DNA of 64,000 bases from Spirochaetota bacterium (GTDB lineage: Bacteria; Spirochaetota; Brachyspiria; Brachyspirales; JACRPF01): positions 62,001-126,000 of the forward strand of contig JACRPF010000007.1 in NCBI GenBank assembly GCA_016214035.1, in the 5' to 3' direction. Within the stretch, counting starts at the first letter, position 1, and every line of letters starts with the position of its first letter. Of this stretch, positions 49,724-58,699 are shown one piece after another. The notes beneath the pieces were generated by a model that searched no databases, was not told the DNA's origin, and worked only from the letters and a program-made list of their open reading frames with translations. A program made the translations under genes and the position numbers.

Positions 49724-50725
49724 ATGAAAACTGCACTTATAAAAAACATTAGCGATATCATCATCTCGGATACCGAACCGCTTCATGTTTCGGCCAACGG
49801 CATCCGCATCAAAGTCACCGCATCAGGCATCTGCGGCACCGATGTGGCGAACGCGCATCAGGGATTGAGCGCATATCAGCCGTTCGGCCATGAAGTAGCC
49901 GGCACAGTGCTTGAGACCGGGACAAGCGTCACGCGGGTGAAAGCGGGTGACAACGTAGTGCTAGAAAGCGCCAGCGCCTGCGGCATGTGCGACAACTGCA
50001 GGAACGGCAGGCAGGAACTGTGCACCGACATACAGAGTTTCTTCAATAAACCAACCTCATTCGGCATGGCTGAAGAGATGAACGCTCCGGCGATCTCGGC
50101 GATAAGAACATCGCTGTCGCCCGATATCGCCACGCTGAGCGAACCGCTTGCGGTTGCTGTGGATATGGTCCGTCTTGCCGACATCAGATGCGATTCCAAC
50201 GTACTCATCATGGGGCCGGGGCCGATTGGACTTATGGCGCTTGCGCTTGTCAAACGCATGGGCGCACGGAAAGTGTTCATAAGCGGACGTTCAACGAACA
50301 AAGCGCGGCTTGCCGTTGCGGAACGTTTCGGCGTTGACGCAATCGTAGCGCCGGACAAGGTAACATCGTATCCGTACGGCTGCGCTATCGACCGCATTCT
50401 GGTTACAGCACCGCCGCCGGTTCTCAATGACGCATTCGCTGTCGCGGCAAAAGGAGCAGTCGTCTCATATATAGGCATCGGCCACGGAGATGACGCGTTC
50501 TGCAGATTCGATGCAAATGTATTTCATTTCAAGAAACTGCAGCTTAAAGCATCATTCGCGTCACCGGCGCTGTATACACCGCTTGCACTGCAGTATCTTT
50601 CCGAAGGCGTCGTGGACGGTGCGGCGCTCATCTCGCATCGCTTCCCGCTGAAAGATATCGCCCAGGCGATGAAGACCGCTGCGGATACTGCAGCATCAGT
50701 TAAAGTTGTCATCGTACAGGAATGA
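49724..50725 (+). CDS. Zinc-dependent alcohol/polyol dehydrogenase (MDR family)
   Basis: A 333-residue medium-chain dehydrogenase. The start is ATG 49724 (MKTALIKNISD) with AAGGA upstream. Catalytic zinc ligands are in SGICGTDVANAH and FGHEVAGTV. The structural zinc cysteines are in CGMCDNCRNGRQELC. The Rossmann motif is VLIMGPGPIGLMAL. It probably oxidises a sugar alcohol or related polyol. The UroD-like gene follows after 4 bp and the Gfo/Idh gene after that, forming a three-gene operon. Confidence 0.9.
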   Translation: MKTALIKNISDIIISDTEPLHVSANGIRIKVTASGICGTDVANAHQGLSAYQPFGHEVAGTVLETGTSVTRVKAGDNVVLESASACGMCDNCRNGRQELCTDIQSFFNKPTSFGMAEEMNAPAISAIRTSLSPDIATLSEPLAVAVDMVRLADIRCDSNVLIMGPGPIGLMALALVKRMGARKVFISGRSTNKARLAVAERFGVDAIVAPDKVTSYPYGCAIDRILVTAPPPVLNDAFAVAAKGAVVSYIGIGHGDDAFCRFDANVFHFKKLQLKASFASPALYTPLALQYLSEGVVDGAALISHRFPLKDIAQAMKTAADTAASVKVVIVQE

Positions 50726-50729
50726 TGTC

Positions 50730-51698
50730 ATGACGGGAAAAGAACGTATTCTGAAAACACTGCGCTTTGAGGAGCCGGATCGGCCGCCGCATTTTGAGAT
50801 AATGTTCGAGCTTGAACAGGAAGCCTTCGGGATGCAATTCCCCGACAGGAGTGTCTGGGCAACGGCGACAGGCAAGGATCGTGAACAGCTCATCGACCGA
50901 TGCATGGAAATATACGCAAAGATAATCGAACGCTATCAGTGGGACGCACTTGCCGTGTTTTGGCCGTGGAGTGACCCCGCCGGAGTGCGCGCTGCAAAAC
51001 GCCTCTTCGGCGAGTCGATACTTATCGGCAGTATTGTCGGCGATACGGTACACTCGATAGAGAACACGCATGACTGGACGCAGTTTTCCATCGACGTTAT
51101 GGACCATCCGGAGCGCATACACGAAGAAGCAAAACGAAAACGCGACCGCGCGATACACCAGTTCGATCTGCTTGCCGATGCGGGTGCGGACTTCATCCAT
51201 ATCGTCAACGACGTCGCCTTCAACGCCGGCACATTCATCTCTCCTGCACAGATGCGCGAATTCGTTTTCCAGTATCTCGCCGAGGAAGTAGCGCATGTAA
51301 AGAAACGCGGCGTGCTGCCGTTCGTACACACCGACGGAAACATCATGTCCGTACTCGATGATTACATCGCGCTCGGAGCCGCATGCTTTCAATCCGTCGA
51401 CCCGATGGCAGGCATGGATATCGCTGAAGTAAAAAAGCGCTGCCACGGGAAGATGGCGCTTATGGGCAATGTGCAGTGCAGCCTCCTGCAGGACGGACCA
51501 AACGATGCCATCCGCACATCAGCACGATATTGTCTCGAGCATGCATCCCATGGCGGCGGTTACATATTCGGCACATCGAACACGATATTCCCCGGCATGC
51601 CGCTCGCGAACTATGAATATATGCTTGATGTATATCATGAGTTTTGCGAACAACATACCAACATCACACAGGCACAGTCACATCGTCCCCGAGCGTAG
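50730..51698 (+). CDS. Uroporphyrinogen decarboxylase-family protein (URO-D domain, non-haem type)
   Basis: 322 residues from ATG 50730. MTGKERILKTLRFEEPDRPPHFE opens it, and GADFIHIVNDVAFNAGTFISP and FVHTDGNIMSVLDDYIALG are typical of the catabolic UroD-like clade found beside sugar dehydrogenases, whose activity is undefined (methyltransferase-like or decarboxylase-like). It lacks the haem-pathway UroD context. Its last codons (SHRPRA) and stop lie inside a REP-like hairpin. Confidence 0.85.
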   Translation: MTGKERILKTLRFEEPDRPPHFEIMFELEQEAFGMQFPDRSVWATATGKDREQLIDRCMEIYAKIIERYQWDALAVFWPWSDPAGVRAAKRLFGESILIGSIVGDTVHSIENTHDWTQFSIDVMDHPERIHEEAKRKRDRAIHQFDLLADAGADFIHIVNDVAFNAGTFISPAQMREFVFQYLAEEVAHVKKRGVLPFVHTDGNIMSVLDDYIALGAACFQSVDPMAGMDIAEVKKRCHGKMALMGNVQCSLLQDGPNDAIRTSARYCLEHASHGGGYIFGTSNTIFPGMPLANYEYMLDVYHEFCEQHTNITQAQSHRPRA

Positions 51699-51717
51699 TC
51701 GAGGGGTGACTGCGCCT
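51670..51717. repeat. REP-like hairpin overlapping the UroD-like stop codon
   Basis: CAGGCACAGTCA and TGACTGCGCCTG pair with one mismatch around an inner CCCC...GGGG stem with the sequence CCCCGAGCGTAGTCGAGGGG. The inner part resembles the CTGAGCGTAGTCGAAG class of short repeats widespread in environmental genomes. Confidence 0.55.
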
Positions 51718-51735
51718 GCATATAAGGAGAACAAC

Positions 51736-52776
51736 ATGGCGGTCAGATTCGGCATTATCGGTGCGGGTAACATCTCGCGCTTCCATTTCAACGGACTTGA
51801 AAAAGCGGGTGCCGCGATAACGCACGTCGTGGATATCAATGAGACTGCGGCAAAACCGTGGGCCGATAAATTCGGCGCGAAGTATTCGAAGGATTACCGC
51901 GCGCTTATCGACGATAAAAACGTCGATGCGGTTGCGATACTCGTGCACAGCAGATTCCATCGGGAGATCGCGCTGGCGGCCCTCAATGCGGGAAAAGATA
52001 TCGTCTGCGAAAAGACGATGATGGACAATGCGGCGGAAGCGGCAGAGGTTGCGGCAAAAGTAAAAGCGTCAAAACAGTTGTTCTTCACCGCATTCATGAA
52101 GCGTTTTTTTCCCGCTGCGCAGAAGGCAAAGGAGCTCATGCCGTCAATCGGCCGTGTATTCAGCGCCCATGTGCGGTCGTATCAGCCGTGGGGCGACCTG
52201 TTCAATCTTGCATCTGGCGCCAATCATGAATGGATACTGAAAAACTACGGCGGCGCCATCATCAAATGCGCCGGAAGTCACATGCTCGATATGATGCTCT
52301 GGCTGCTCGGCCGGCCGGAATGCGTATCCGCGAATATCGATTTCATACCATCATCAAACATCGACCGGCAGGCGACGGCTATGTTCTCATACGCCGATGG
52401 CACGTCGGCGATATTCGAAACCGCAGGACATCCGCTGTCGAAAATAGGGCTTGAGCGTCTCGGGTGGGACGAATACATAGAAGTGAATGGCACAGATGGG
52501 CGCCTCACATTTGCGACCGTTGTATGGGACAAACCGGAACGGCATGCACCGATACTCACGCATTACGACAACCGCACCGGCGCGACAACGGAATATCGCT
52601 TCGATATTGTCAACCCGTTCGATGTTGAGATGAAGCATTTCTGTTCATGCATCGAAGCGCGTGTTCAGCGTGGACCGGACGTCATCGACGGTTTCGCAGT
52701 GGATACGGTCATCGATTCGATGTTCGCCGCGGCGAAACAGCGTTCGTCGGTGGAAATCGATTGGAAGGGGTTATAA
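51736..52776 (+). CDS. Gfo/Idh/MocA-family oxidoreductase
   Basis: 346 residues from ATG 51736, preceded by AAGGAG; a long upstream frame extension from 51469 is spurious because it runs antiphase through the UroD-like gene. The NAD(P) site is VRFGIIGAGNISRFHFNGL, and the conserved EKTMMDN (EKP-like, with T for P) lies about residue 92. GGAIIKCAGSHMLDMMLWLLG carries the active-site His helix. It probably oxidises a sugar or inositol, as part of the dehydrogenase-UroD operon. Confidence 0.92.
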   Translation: MAVRFGIIGAGNISRFHFNGLEKAGAAITHVVDINETAAKPWADKFGAKYSKDYRALIDDKNVDAVAILVHSRFHREIALAALNAGKDIVCEKTMMDNAAEAAEVAAKVKASKQLFFTAFMKRFFPAAQKAKELMPSIGRVFSAHVRSYQPWGDLFNLASGANHEWILKNYGGAIIKCAGSHMLDMMLWLLGRPECVSANIDFIPSSNIDRQATAMFSYADGTSAIFETAGHPLSKIGLERLGWDEYIEVNGTDGRLTFATVVWDKPERHAPILTHYDNRTGATTEYRFDIVNPFDVEMKHFCSCIEARVQRGPDVIDGFAVDTVIDSMFAAAKQRSSVEIDWKGL

Positions 52777-52777
52777 T

Positions 52778-54433
52778 TCAGCGCGCCTTGTCAGTACGCC
52801 CAGGGTATGTTCTATTGCTATCCATCCGATCACGAACAACAGCAAATGTCGCGCCGCATCGTCCTACCGTCACTATATCGCGTCCGGAAAACTTGTTGAA
52901 TCCGTCTAATCTATAATGAACGAACAGATAATCCGCATGGCCTTCATCGGCGATTGGATATCGATTCCGCAGATAATACTTTGCAGATTCTATCGGACCA
53001 TGAATGAATACAGATTTGGCATTTGTTTCTCCCGAAACGTTCATATATCGTTTGAATTTTTCTACGGTTTCTTTATATGACAGCCCCCAATAATCCGTTT
53101 CAAACTGTGTTGCCGCTTTTTTCATACCGCCGGCGAATGTATTATAATAGGCATATTGATAGGGATGCAGCATTATCATGGTTATCAACGGCATAAGGAG
53201 TATCAGTATCGCTGCAACAGCACCTATTTTAACTAGGAACTGCGGCATATGATCCGCAATATATGCGGCAGTCAGACCAGCAAGTACCGCCAATAATGGA
53301 TATACAAAAATAATGTGCCGGATCTCGTCATAAACGATAGCATGCCGGACTATCAAATATCCTACGGGAAGAACAATCGCGGTGACTATCACAACAAGCG
53401 ATATTACCGGAAGTACAACCCTATTTCCTGTATTTCGAATGGCTCGTGAGATAATGTGCAGCAGCACGCCGACCGAGGCAAGCGCCAGTACATGGAATAT
53501 TTCCGGAAGCTTGTAGAAAAGATGTACCGGAATATATGACGATGGCAGATTCGAGCTCATCAGTGTACGACCTTGAAATAGAACCGGCCCAATCCATGGA
53601 TAACTCGAAAACATACCGATCGACTCTATCGGCCGCAGAAACGGTGACTGCTGCGCCCACGGCCAGAACACCAGCATCACCACCCAGGCAATGCCCCATG
53701 ATGCCGCCGCTGCAAGCCCAAGGCGAAAAAATGTTTTCAATCGCTCATGCAATCCCGGTATCAGTCCGGCAAACGATGCACCATACCACAACGCAAGCAT
53801 GAGCGGGATATAACAGAGAAGCAGGAGTCCGCCGATGCGTATACCGAGTGCTAGACCCATACTTACGCCGAGTTTGATGATTGTATTCCGATTCAGTTTC
53901 GGCAGCTCATATAACATACGGATAGTGAAATACACCGTCCACAGATAAGCCACGGCGAATGGAATATCCTTCGAGTTGATGAACATATGCCCGTAATACG
54001 GCGGGGTAATCGCAAGCAGAAGCGCGGCAAAAAATCCCGCTTTCGGTCCGCCGATATGCCGTGCCAATTTGCAGACGCCGAAAATACCGAAAATTCCGCA
54101 CAGTGCACCGATGAGTTTGCGCGACATATATCTGTCCATCGGTATGAGATTGATGACCGTTTCAACGGTTGCATCATACGCTGCGCCATAATACCGCATA
54201 TTGCCGTCCATTTTCTCATATGAACGGTCCTGCAATCCGCTGACATAATAATTAAACACCGATTTTCCGTAGATACGCTGAATTGGTTCATCATATGAAA
54301 TGCCGTAGTGCCAGAATGTGCACAACGACAGTAACACCAATACCGACAGCAGCATACCGCTCAATTTATCGAACAGATCATACGGCGCAATCTTCGTACG
54401 GAAATCATCAACCATTTTAGTTAATCGCAGCAT
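52778..54433 (-). CDS. GT-C-fold membrane glycosyltransferase (GT39/ArnT-like)
   Basis: A 551-residue polytopic membrane protein with about 10-12 hydrophobic segments. The first luminal loop contains the acidic FWHYGISYDEPIQRIYG (DE motif), and HIGGPKAGFFAALLLAITPPYYGHMFINSKDIP is typical of the PMT_2/dolichyl-phosphate-mannose-type transferases. It would move a sugar from a polyprenyl-phosphate donor to an envelope acceptor. It ends 1 bp from the stop of the convergent Gfo/Idh gene and follows another GT-C-like gene. Confidence 0.82.
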   Translation of the reverse strand: MLRLTKMVDDFRTKIAPYDLFDKLSGMLLSVLVLLSLCTFWHYGISYDEPIQRIYGKSVFNYYVSGLQDRSYEKMDGNMRYYGAAYDATVETVINLIPMDRYMSRKLIGALCGIFGIFGVCKLARHIGGPKAGFFAALLLAITPPYYGHMFINSKDIPFAVAYLWTVYFTIRMLYELPKLNRNTIIKLGVSMGLALGIRIGGLLLLCYIPLMLALWYGASFAGLIPGLHERLKTFFRLGLAAAASWGIAWVVMLVFWPWAQQSPFLRPIESIGMFSSYPWIGPVLFQGRTLMSSNLPSSYIPVHLFYKLPEIFHVLALASVGVLLHIISRAIRNTGNRVVLPVISLVVIVTAIVLPVGYLIVRHAIVYDEIRHIIFVYPLLAVLAGLTAAYIADHMPQFLVKIGAVAAILILLMPLITMIMLHPYQYAYYNTFAGGMKKAATQFETDYWGLSYKETVEKFKRYMNVSGETNAKSVFIHGPIESAKYYLRNRYPIADEGHADYLFVHYRLDGFNKFSGRDIVTVGRCGATFAVVRDRMDSNRTYPGRTDKAR

Positions 54434-54451
54434 AGTCGAATCCTTGTATTA

Positions 54452-56083
54452 TCATTCAACGATTTGTAATAAAAGAAAAAGACCCGTATCAATCGGTGCA
54501 CAGCGCATTGGAATTTCCGCCGAATACATATTATTCATTATCGTAGCAGGAATGGCCGTTTTATCAAACATAAGCCAGTTAATCCTGTTCGATCTGCAAT
54601 CATCAAATAACGCTGAAATACGGCTTGAATTCGTAAGATCAGCAACAGTATACGCCCCTTCAAAATGTCTGCGCACAACCGGATCCTGCCCGCTGTATCC
54701 ATTAACCGTACGTGCATCCGTTTGGAGCATTCCGATCATTTCCTCAAGAACATCTGTCGAAGCCCATGTCGCATAGGGAAACCGTATCACGCTGTCGCCA
54801 CGTTTAAAATATGACGAAAGGCCGTCATATTTCTGTCTGATCTGCGAGTATGAAAACGGCATTGTATCAAGTCGGGCGATAGATTCAGCTCCGATAAAAA
54901 CAACTGCGGCAAAGACAAACGTGATCGCAAAGGTACGAACAGGAATCAATTTGACCGTCTCACGGATACCGACGATCGCAACATACGTGTTGAATCCCGG
55001 GAACAGGTACATCGGTATCGCATAGAATGGATTTGCGGGAATATCTGTATTGCCGATATAGATTGGACCGAAAGACGCGAGATACAGCACTGCGCAGGCA
55101 ATCAGCAATGCCCGCATTGATACGTTCGCGCGAAACGAATGATATACGCCTAACGCGAGCATGAAAAGATAGACAAAACCGGTAAAATGTATCGCCTCAT
55201 GAAGACCCCAATACATGCGGACCGGTTTATGAAACAGTGAAAACGGCGACGCTGTTAAAAATGACTCCGGCCGTGTGCGGCAGGCGAGTATGAGTTTCCG
55301 GGAATAATAACCGAATTGCGTAACCACATGCAGGTAGGGCGCAAGAATCAGATATAGAAAAACGCCGGCTACTGCTGCCGTGGCTGCTATCGCAACAACA
55401 CGACGGGGAATGATGAAATCCCGGCGGACAACATCGACTACACTGCGCCATCGTGCGCCGAGGTATACGGCGACAAACAGCACACCCATAACTGCAACAG
55501 CGGGATCAGCCGCGGCCATAACAACCACCACGATGACAGCGCCGAAAACATACCGTGCGGCATATCGTTCGAAATAGTTATCAATCATGACAAGAACAAT
55601 GAGATACCAGTATCCGCTGAAGAGTTGAAAATGCCCCGTAAGATAATACAGCGGCATAGACGCAAACACGGCCATCAGTGTTCCAAACAGCGCATATCCG
55701 AAATGTTTGAGCTTTCGATACATCCACTCATACACAACGCAGGAAAGGAGTGCGAGCATTAAAACGAAAAGCATATTGAATGCAGCCTGTGGATGTAACC
55801 CCAGCAGCCTGAGCGGGGCATAGATTATCTGGTATATAAATAAATTTGAGCTGAAAGCAAGTGTATTCGACGACGGAAACAGCATTTGGCCGTAATAGAG
55901 CGGCATGCCTTTGAGGATGTTCTGAAACACCTGTTCGAGAACATATAAATTGAACAATGAATCACCGCTGCCGGGAATCACGCTGTTGATATTTGTTAGT
56001 ATCGGCAATCCGACTATCGCAGCCGCTATGCAAAATACACAATAAGCCGCTGCTCGATGATATCGTTCAAGGAATGCGTCCAC
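54452..56083 (-). CDS. Polytopic membrane protein, putative GT-C glycosyltransferase
   Basis: About 543 residues with at least ten membrane segments and a C-terminal soluble domain (about 430-543, SYFKRGDSVIRFPYATWAST). Family membership is inferred from architecture and from the GT39-like neighbour 18 bp downstream. The preferred start is GTG 56083, with GGGAG 6 nt upstream. ATG 56116 and TTG 56134 are in frame but overlap further into a small upstream ORF. Confidence 0.7.
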   Translation of the reverse strand: MDAFLERYHRAAAYCVFCIAAAIVGLPILTNINSVIPGSGDSLFNLYVLEQVFQNILKGMPLYYGQMLFPSSNTLAFSSNLFIYQIIYAPLRLLGLHPQAAFNMLFVLMLALLSCVVYEWMYRKLKHFGYALFGTLMAVFASMPLYYLTGHFQLFSGYWYLIVLVMIDNYFERYAARYVFGAVIVVVVMAAADPAVAVMGVLFVAVYLGARWRSVVDVVRRDFIIPRRVVAIAATAAVAGVFLYLILAPYLHVVTQFGYYSRKLILACRTRPESFLTASPFSLFHKPVRMYWGLHEAIHFTGFVYLFMLALGVYHSFRANVSMRALLIACAVLYLASFGPIYIGNTDIPANPFYAIPMYLFPGFNTYVAIVGIRETVKLIPVRTFAITFVFAAVVFIGAESIARLDTMPFSYSQIRQKYDGLSSYFKRGDSVIRFPYATWASTDVLEEMIGMLQTDARTVNGYSGQDPVVRRHFEGAYTVADLTNSSRISALFDDCRSNRINWLMFDKTAIPATIMNNMYSAEIPMRCAPIDTGLFLLLQIVE

Positions 56084-56183
56084 GTTTTCTCCCGCGATTA
56101 ATATACAGGTAAACATACAGCATCGCAATACCAATCACACACGACAAAATACAGGAGACACACAGCCGAGTCGCCCTTGACAT
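56067..56183 (-). CDS. 38-residue single-span membrane peptide overlapping the GT-C gene
   Basis: ATG 56183 to TGA 56067. The peptide begins MSRATRLCVSCILSC, has one hydrophobic span to about residue 28 (VIGIAMLYVYLYI) and ends in a basic tail RGRKRGRIP. A near-perfect ribosome site (GGGGGGAGGAG) lies 6 nt before the ATG. Its last 17 bp overlap the start of the glycosyltransferase gene in another frame, suggesting translational coupling. No homologue is recognised. Confidence 0.5.
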   Translation of the reverse strand: MSRATRLCVSCILSCVIGIAMLYVYLYINRGRKRGRIP

Positions 56184-56205
56184 GAACACTCCTCCCCCCT
56201 ATAAT
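56177..56205 (+). promoter_or_regulatory. Promoter of the GH2 gene
   Basis: TTGACA (56177-56182) and TATAAT (56200-56205) are perfect boxes 17 bp apart. The spacer's C-run is the complement of the ribosome site of the divergent 38-codon ORF, so the two signals share the same bases. Confidence 0.8.
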
Positions 56206-56233
56206 TCACGGACATTTGAGCTGAGGTAAAACT

Positions 56234-58699
56234 ATGAACATCATCGACCTGCACGGCACCTGGGATTTCCATTCTGCGGACAATATCTACAAAGGATCAC
56301 TTCCCGTGCCCGGCACGGTTTTCCAAGCGCTTGAAAAACAGGGCGTTTTCGGCAAAGGCGGCATATTCCACCGCGAAGAGAACCGTAAATGTCCGGACAT
56401 AGCGCATCGCGATTTCATATTCGAACGATCCGTCACCATACCGGCGGGTTTTCTCACCGGCAACAACCGCCGCGTCTTCCTTGAATGCGACGGACTCGAT
56501 ACGCTCGCTACTATTTTTGTGAACGGCAAGAAAGCCGGTTACGCTGACAACATGCATGTGGGCTGGCGCTTTGATGTCACCACCTTTCTGAAGACCGGCG
56601 ACAACAAGCTTCGTATCGTATTCGACGACACGGTTGAGTTCATCACCGAACGGCAGAAGAAACGCGAGCTTTGGGGCGTCAATGATGCGCTCAAGGGCTA
56701 TGCGCATATACGCAAAAGTCACTGCAGCTACGGCTGGGACTGGGGTCCGCAGATACCCGATGTCGGCATCTGGCGGAACATACGCCTTGCGGCATACGAC
56801 GGCGCGCGTCTTGATGAAGTCCACGTGACACAGAAACATACGCGCACTGCGGTAACGCTTACCATCGATACAAAGATGGACATCTGGGCTCAGGACGACT
56901 ACAAACTGAAACTCACCTTCATCACTCCCGACGGCGAACGGTCGACGACATATCATTCGGCAGGAGACACCATCACAATCGAGGTGAAGGATCCCGAAAT
57001 ATGGTGGCCCAACGGCTACGGCGATCAGCCGCTGTACACGGTAACCGCCGAACTGCTGCGTAACGAAGAATCGATCAATGAAATATCACAGCGCATCGGA
57101 CTCCGTACGATGACCGTACGCCGCAAGAAAGATAAATGGGGCGAAAGCTTCGAATTCCACGTCAACGGCGTGTCGATATTCGCCATGGGCGGCGATTATA
57201 TTCCCGAAGATGTATTTCTCACCCGCGTTACGCGCGAGCGCACCGAACGCCTTGTCCGTGACTGCGCCAAAGCGAACTATAACTGCATACGCGTCTGGGG
57301 CGGCGGCATCTATCCGTCGGATGATTTCTACGACCTTTGCGATGAATACGGACTTGTCATCTGGCAGGACCTTATGTTCGCCTGCGCAACGTATGACGTA
57401 AGCAACAAAGCGTTCTACGACAGTATCGCGCTCGAGGCCCGGTACAATCTCACACGCATACGTCACCATGCATCGCTCGGACTCGTATGCGGCAATAATG
57501 AGATGGAATGGGGATTCGTCGCGTGGGGATTCCCGAAACCGCCGGTGTCAAAGACAGAATATCTCAAACAGTATCAAATGCTGTTCCCATCCATCATCGA
57601 AGAAGTCTGTCCATATGTGTTCTACTGGCCGGCATCACCATCGTCCGGCGGCGACTTCGACGACCCCAACGGCGAGAACAAAGGAGATGCGCATTATTGG
57701 GAAGTCTGGCACGGCAACAAACCGTTCTCCGATTACCGCAACAAATATTTCCGTTTCATGTCCGAGTTCGGCTTCGAATCGTTTCCATCGATGAAGACGA
57801 TAAAGACATTCGCGTTACCTGAGGATATGAACATTTTCTCGCCGGTGATGGAAGATCATCAGCGCTGCGGAAGCGGCAACGGTAAGATACTTAATTATGT
57901 GGCACAGTATTTCCGCTACCCGAAAGACTTCGATTCGCTCGTGTATGTATCCCAGCTTTCACAGGCCGAGGCTATGCGCTTCGGCGTTGAGCATTGGCGG
58001 CGCAACCGCGGACGCTGCATGGGTGCCGTGTACTGGCAGCTGAACGACAACTGGCCGGTGGCGTCATGGGCGTCCATCGATTATTTCGGCAGATGGAAGG
58101 CGCTCCACTATGCCGCGAAACGCTTTTACTGCCCCACGCTCATATCCTGTGAGGAGAAAGGCCACACCGCAACGCTCACACTATCCAACGAAAGCCGTGA
58201 CAAATTAACCGGTACTGTCGCATGGAAACTCGTCACGATGAACGGCAAGACCATACGCGCCGGAAAGAAAGCGGCGTCGGCAAATGCGCTCTCGTCGAAA
58301 GAGATCGTAAAACTCGACTTCAGCAAGGAACTTGCCGGAAACCGTGACCGCGACACGATACTCGCCTATTCATTCACCGATGCGGAATCGAAAGATGTGT
58401 TTGACGGCACGGTCGCGTTCGTTCCGTACAAAACGCTCACGCTGCCGGAGCCTTCGCTTTCGTTCACCATGAAAAAAGACGAGACCGGCCGCATTGCCAT
58501 CGACGTCCGCGCGAAAGCGTTCGCCAAATTCGTCGAGATAGATGTTCCGGCGGGCGATATACAGCTCTCCGACAATTACTTCGACCTCGCTCCCGGCGCG
58601 GTGAAACGCGTTTATATAGAAGAAATAAGCGGAATCACCGCTGCGGCACTTGCGAAAAAGATTTCAGTACGTTCACTCGTCGATACCTTTAATGGATGA
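56234..58699 (+). CDS. Glycoside hydrolase family 2, beta-mannosidase-like
   Basis: An 821-residue cytosolic enzyme. The N-terminal jelly-roll domain (FVNGKKAG...GWRFDVT) is followed by HCSYGWDWGPQIPDVGIWRNI, a strong beta-mannosidase signature. The acid/base Glu is in VCGNNEMEWG (about 423) and the nucleophile in SEFGFESFPS (about 511). YWQLNDNWPVASWASIDYFG is also typical. It removes beta-mannosyl residues from mannan or N-glycan fragments. A GAGG precedes the ATG. The stop overlaps the next gene by 8 bp. Confidence 0.93.
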   Translation: MNIIDLHGTWDFHSADNIYKGSLPVPGTVFQALEKQGVFGKGGIFHREENRKCPDIAHRDFIFERSVTIPAGFLTGNNRRVFLECDGLDTLATIFVNGKKAGYADNMHVGWRFDVTTFLKTGDNKLRIVFDDTVEFITERQKKRELWGVNDALKGYAHIRKSHCSYGWDWGPQIPDVGIWRNIRLAAYDGARLDEVHVTQKHTRTAVTLTIDTKMDIWAQDDYKLKLTFITPDGERSTTYHSAGDTITIEVKDPEIWWPNGYGDQPLYTVTAELLRNEESINEISQRIGLRTMTVRRKKDKWGESFEFHVNGVSIFAMGGDYIPEDVFLTRVTRERTERLVRDCAKANYNCIRVWGGGIYPSDDFYDLCDEYGLVIWQDLMFACATYDVSNKAFYDSIALEARYNLTRIRHHASLGLVCGNNEMEWGFVAWGFPKPPVSKTEYLKQYQMLFPSIIEEVCPYVFYWPASPSSGGDFDDPNGENKGDAHYWEVWHGNKPFSDYRNKYFRFMSEFGFESFPSMKTIKTFALPEDMNIFSPVMEDHQRCGSGNGKILNYVAQYFRYPKDFDSLVYVSQLSQAEAMRFGVEHWRRNRGRCMGAVYWQLNDNWPVASWASIDYFGRWKALHYAAKRFYCPTLISCEEKGHTATLTLSNESRDKLTGTVAWKLVTMNGKTIRAGKKAASANALSSKEIVKLDFSKELAGNRDRDTILAYSFTDAESKDVFDGTVAFVPYKTLTLPEPSLSFTMKKDETGRIAIDVRAKAFAKFVEIDVPAGDIQLSDNYFDLAPGAVKRVYIEEISGITAAALAKKISVRSLVDTFNG

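Noticed and set aside
51469-51735. N-terminal extension of the Gfo/Idh protein
   Set aside because: The extension lies out of frame inside the UroD-like gene; the Rossmann motif begins right after ATG 51736, which has a good AAGGAG.
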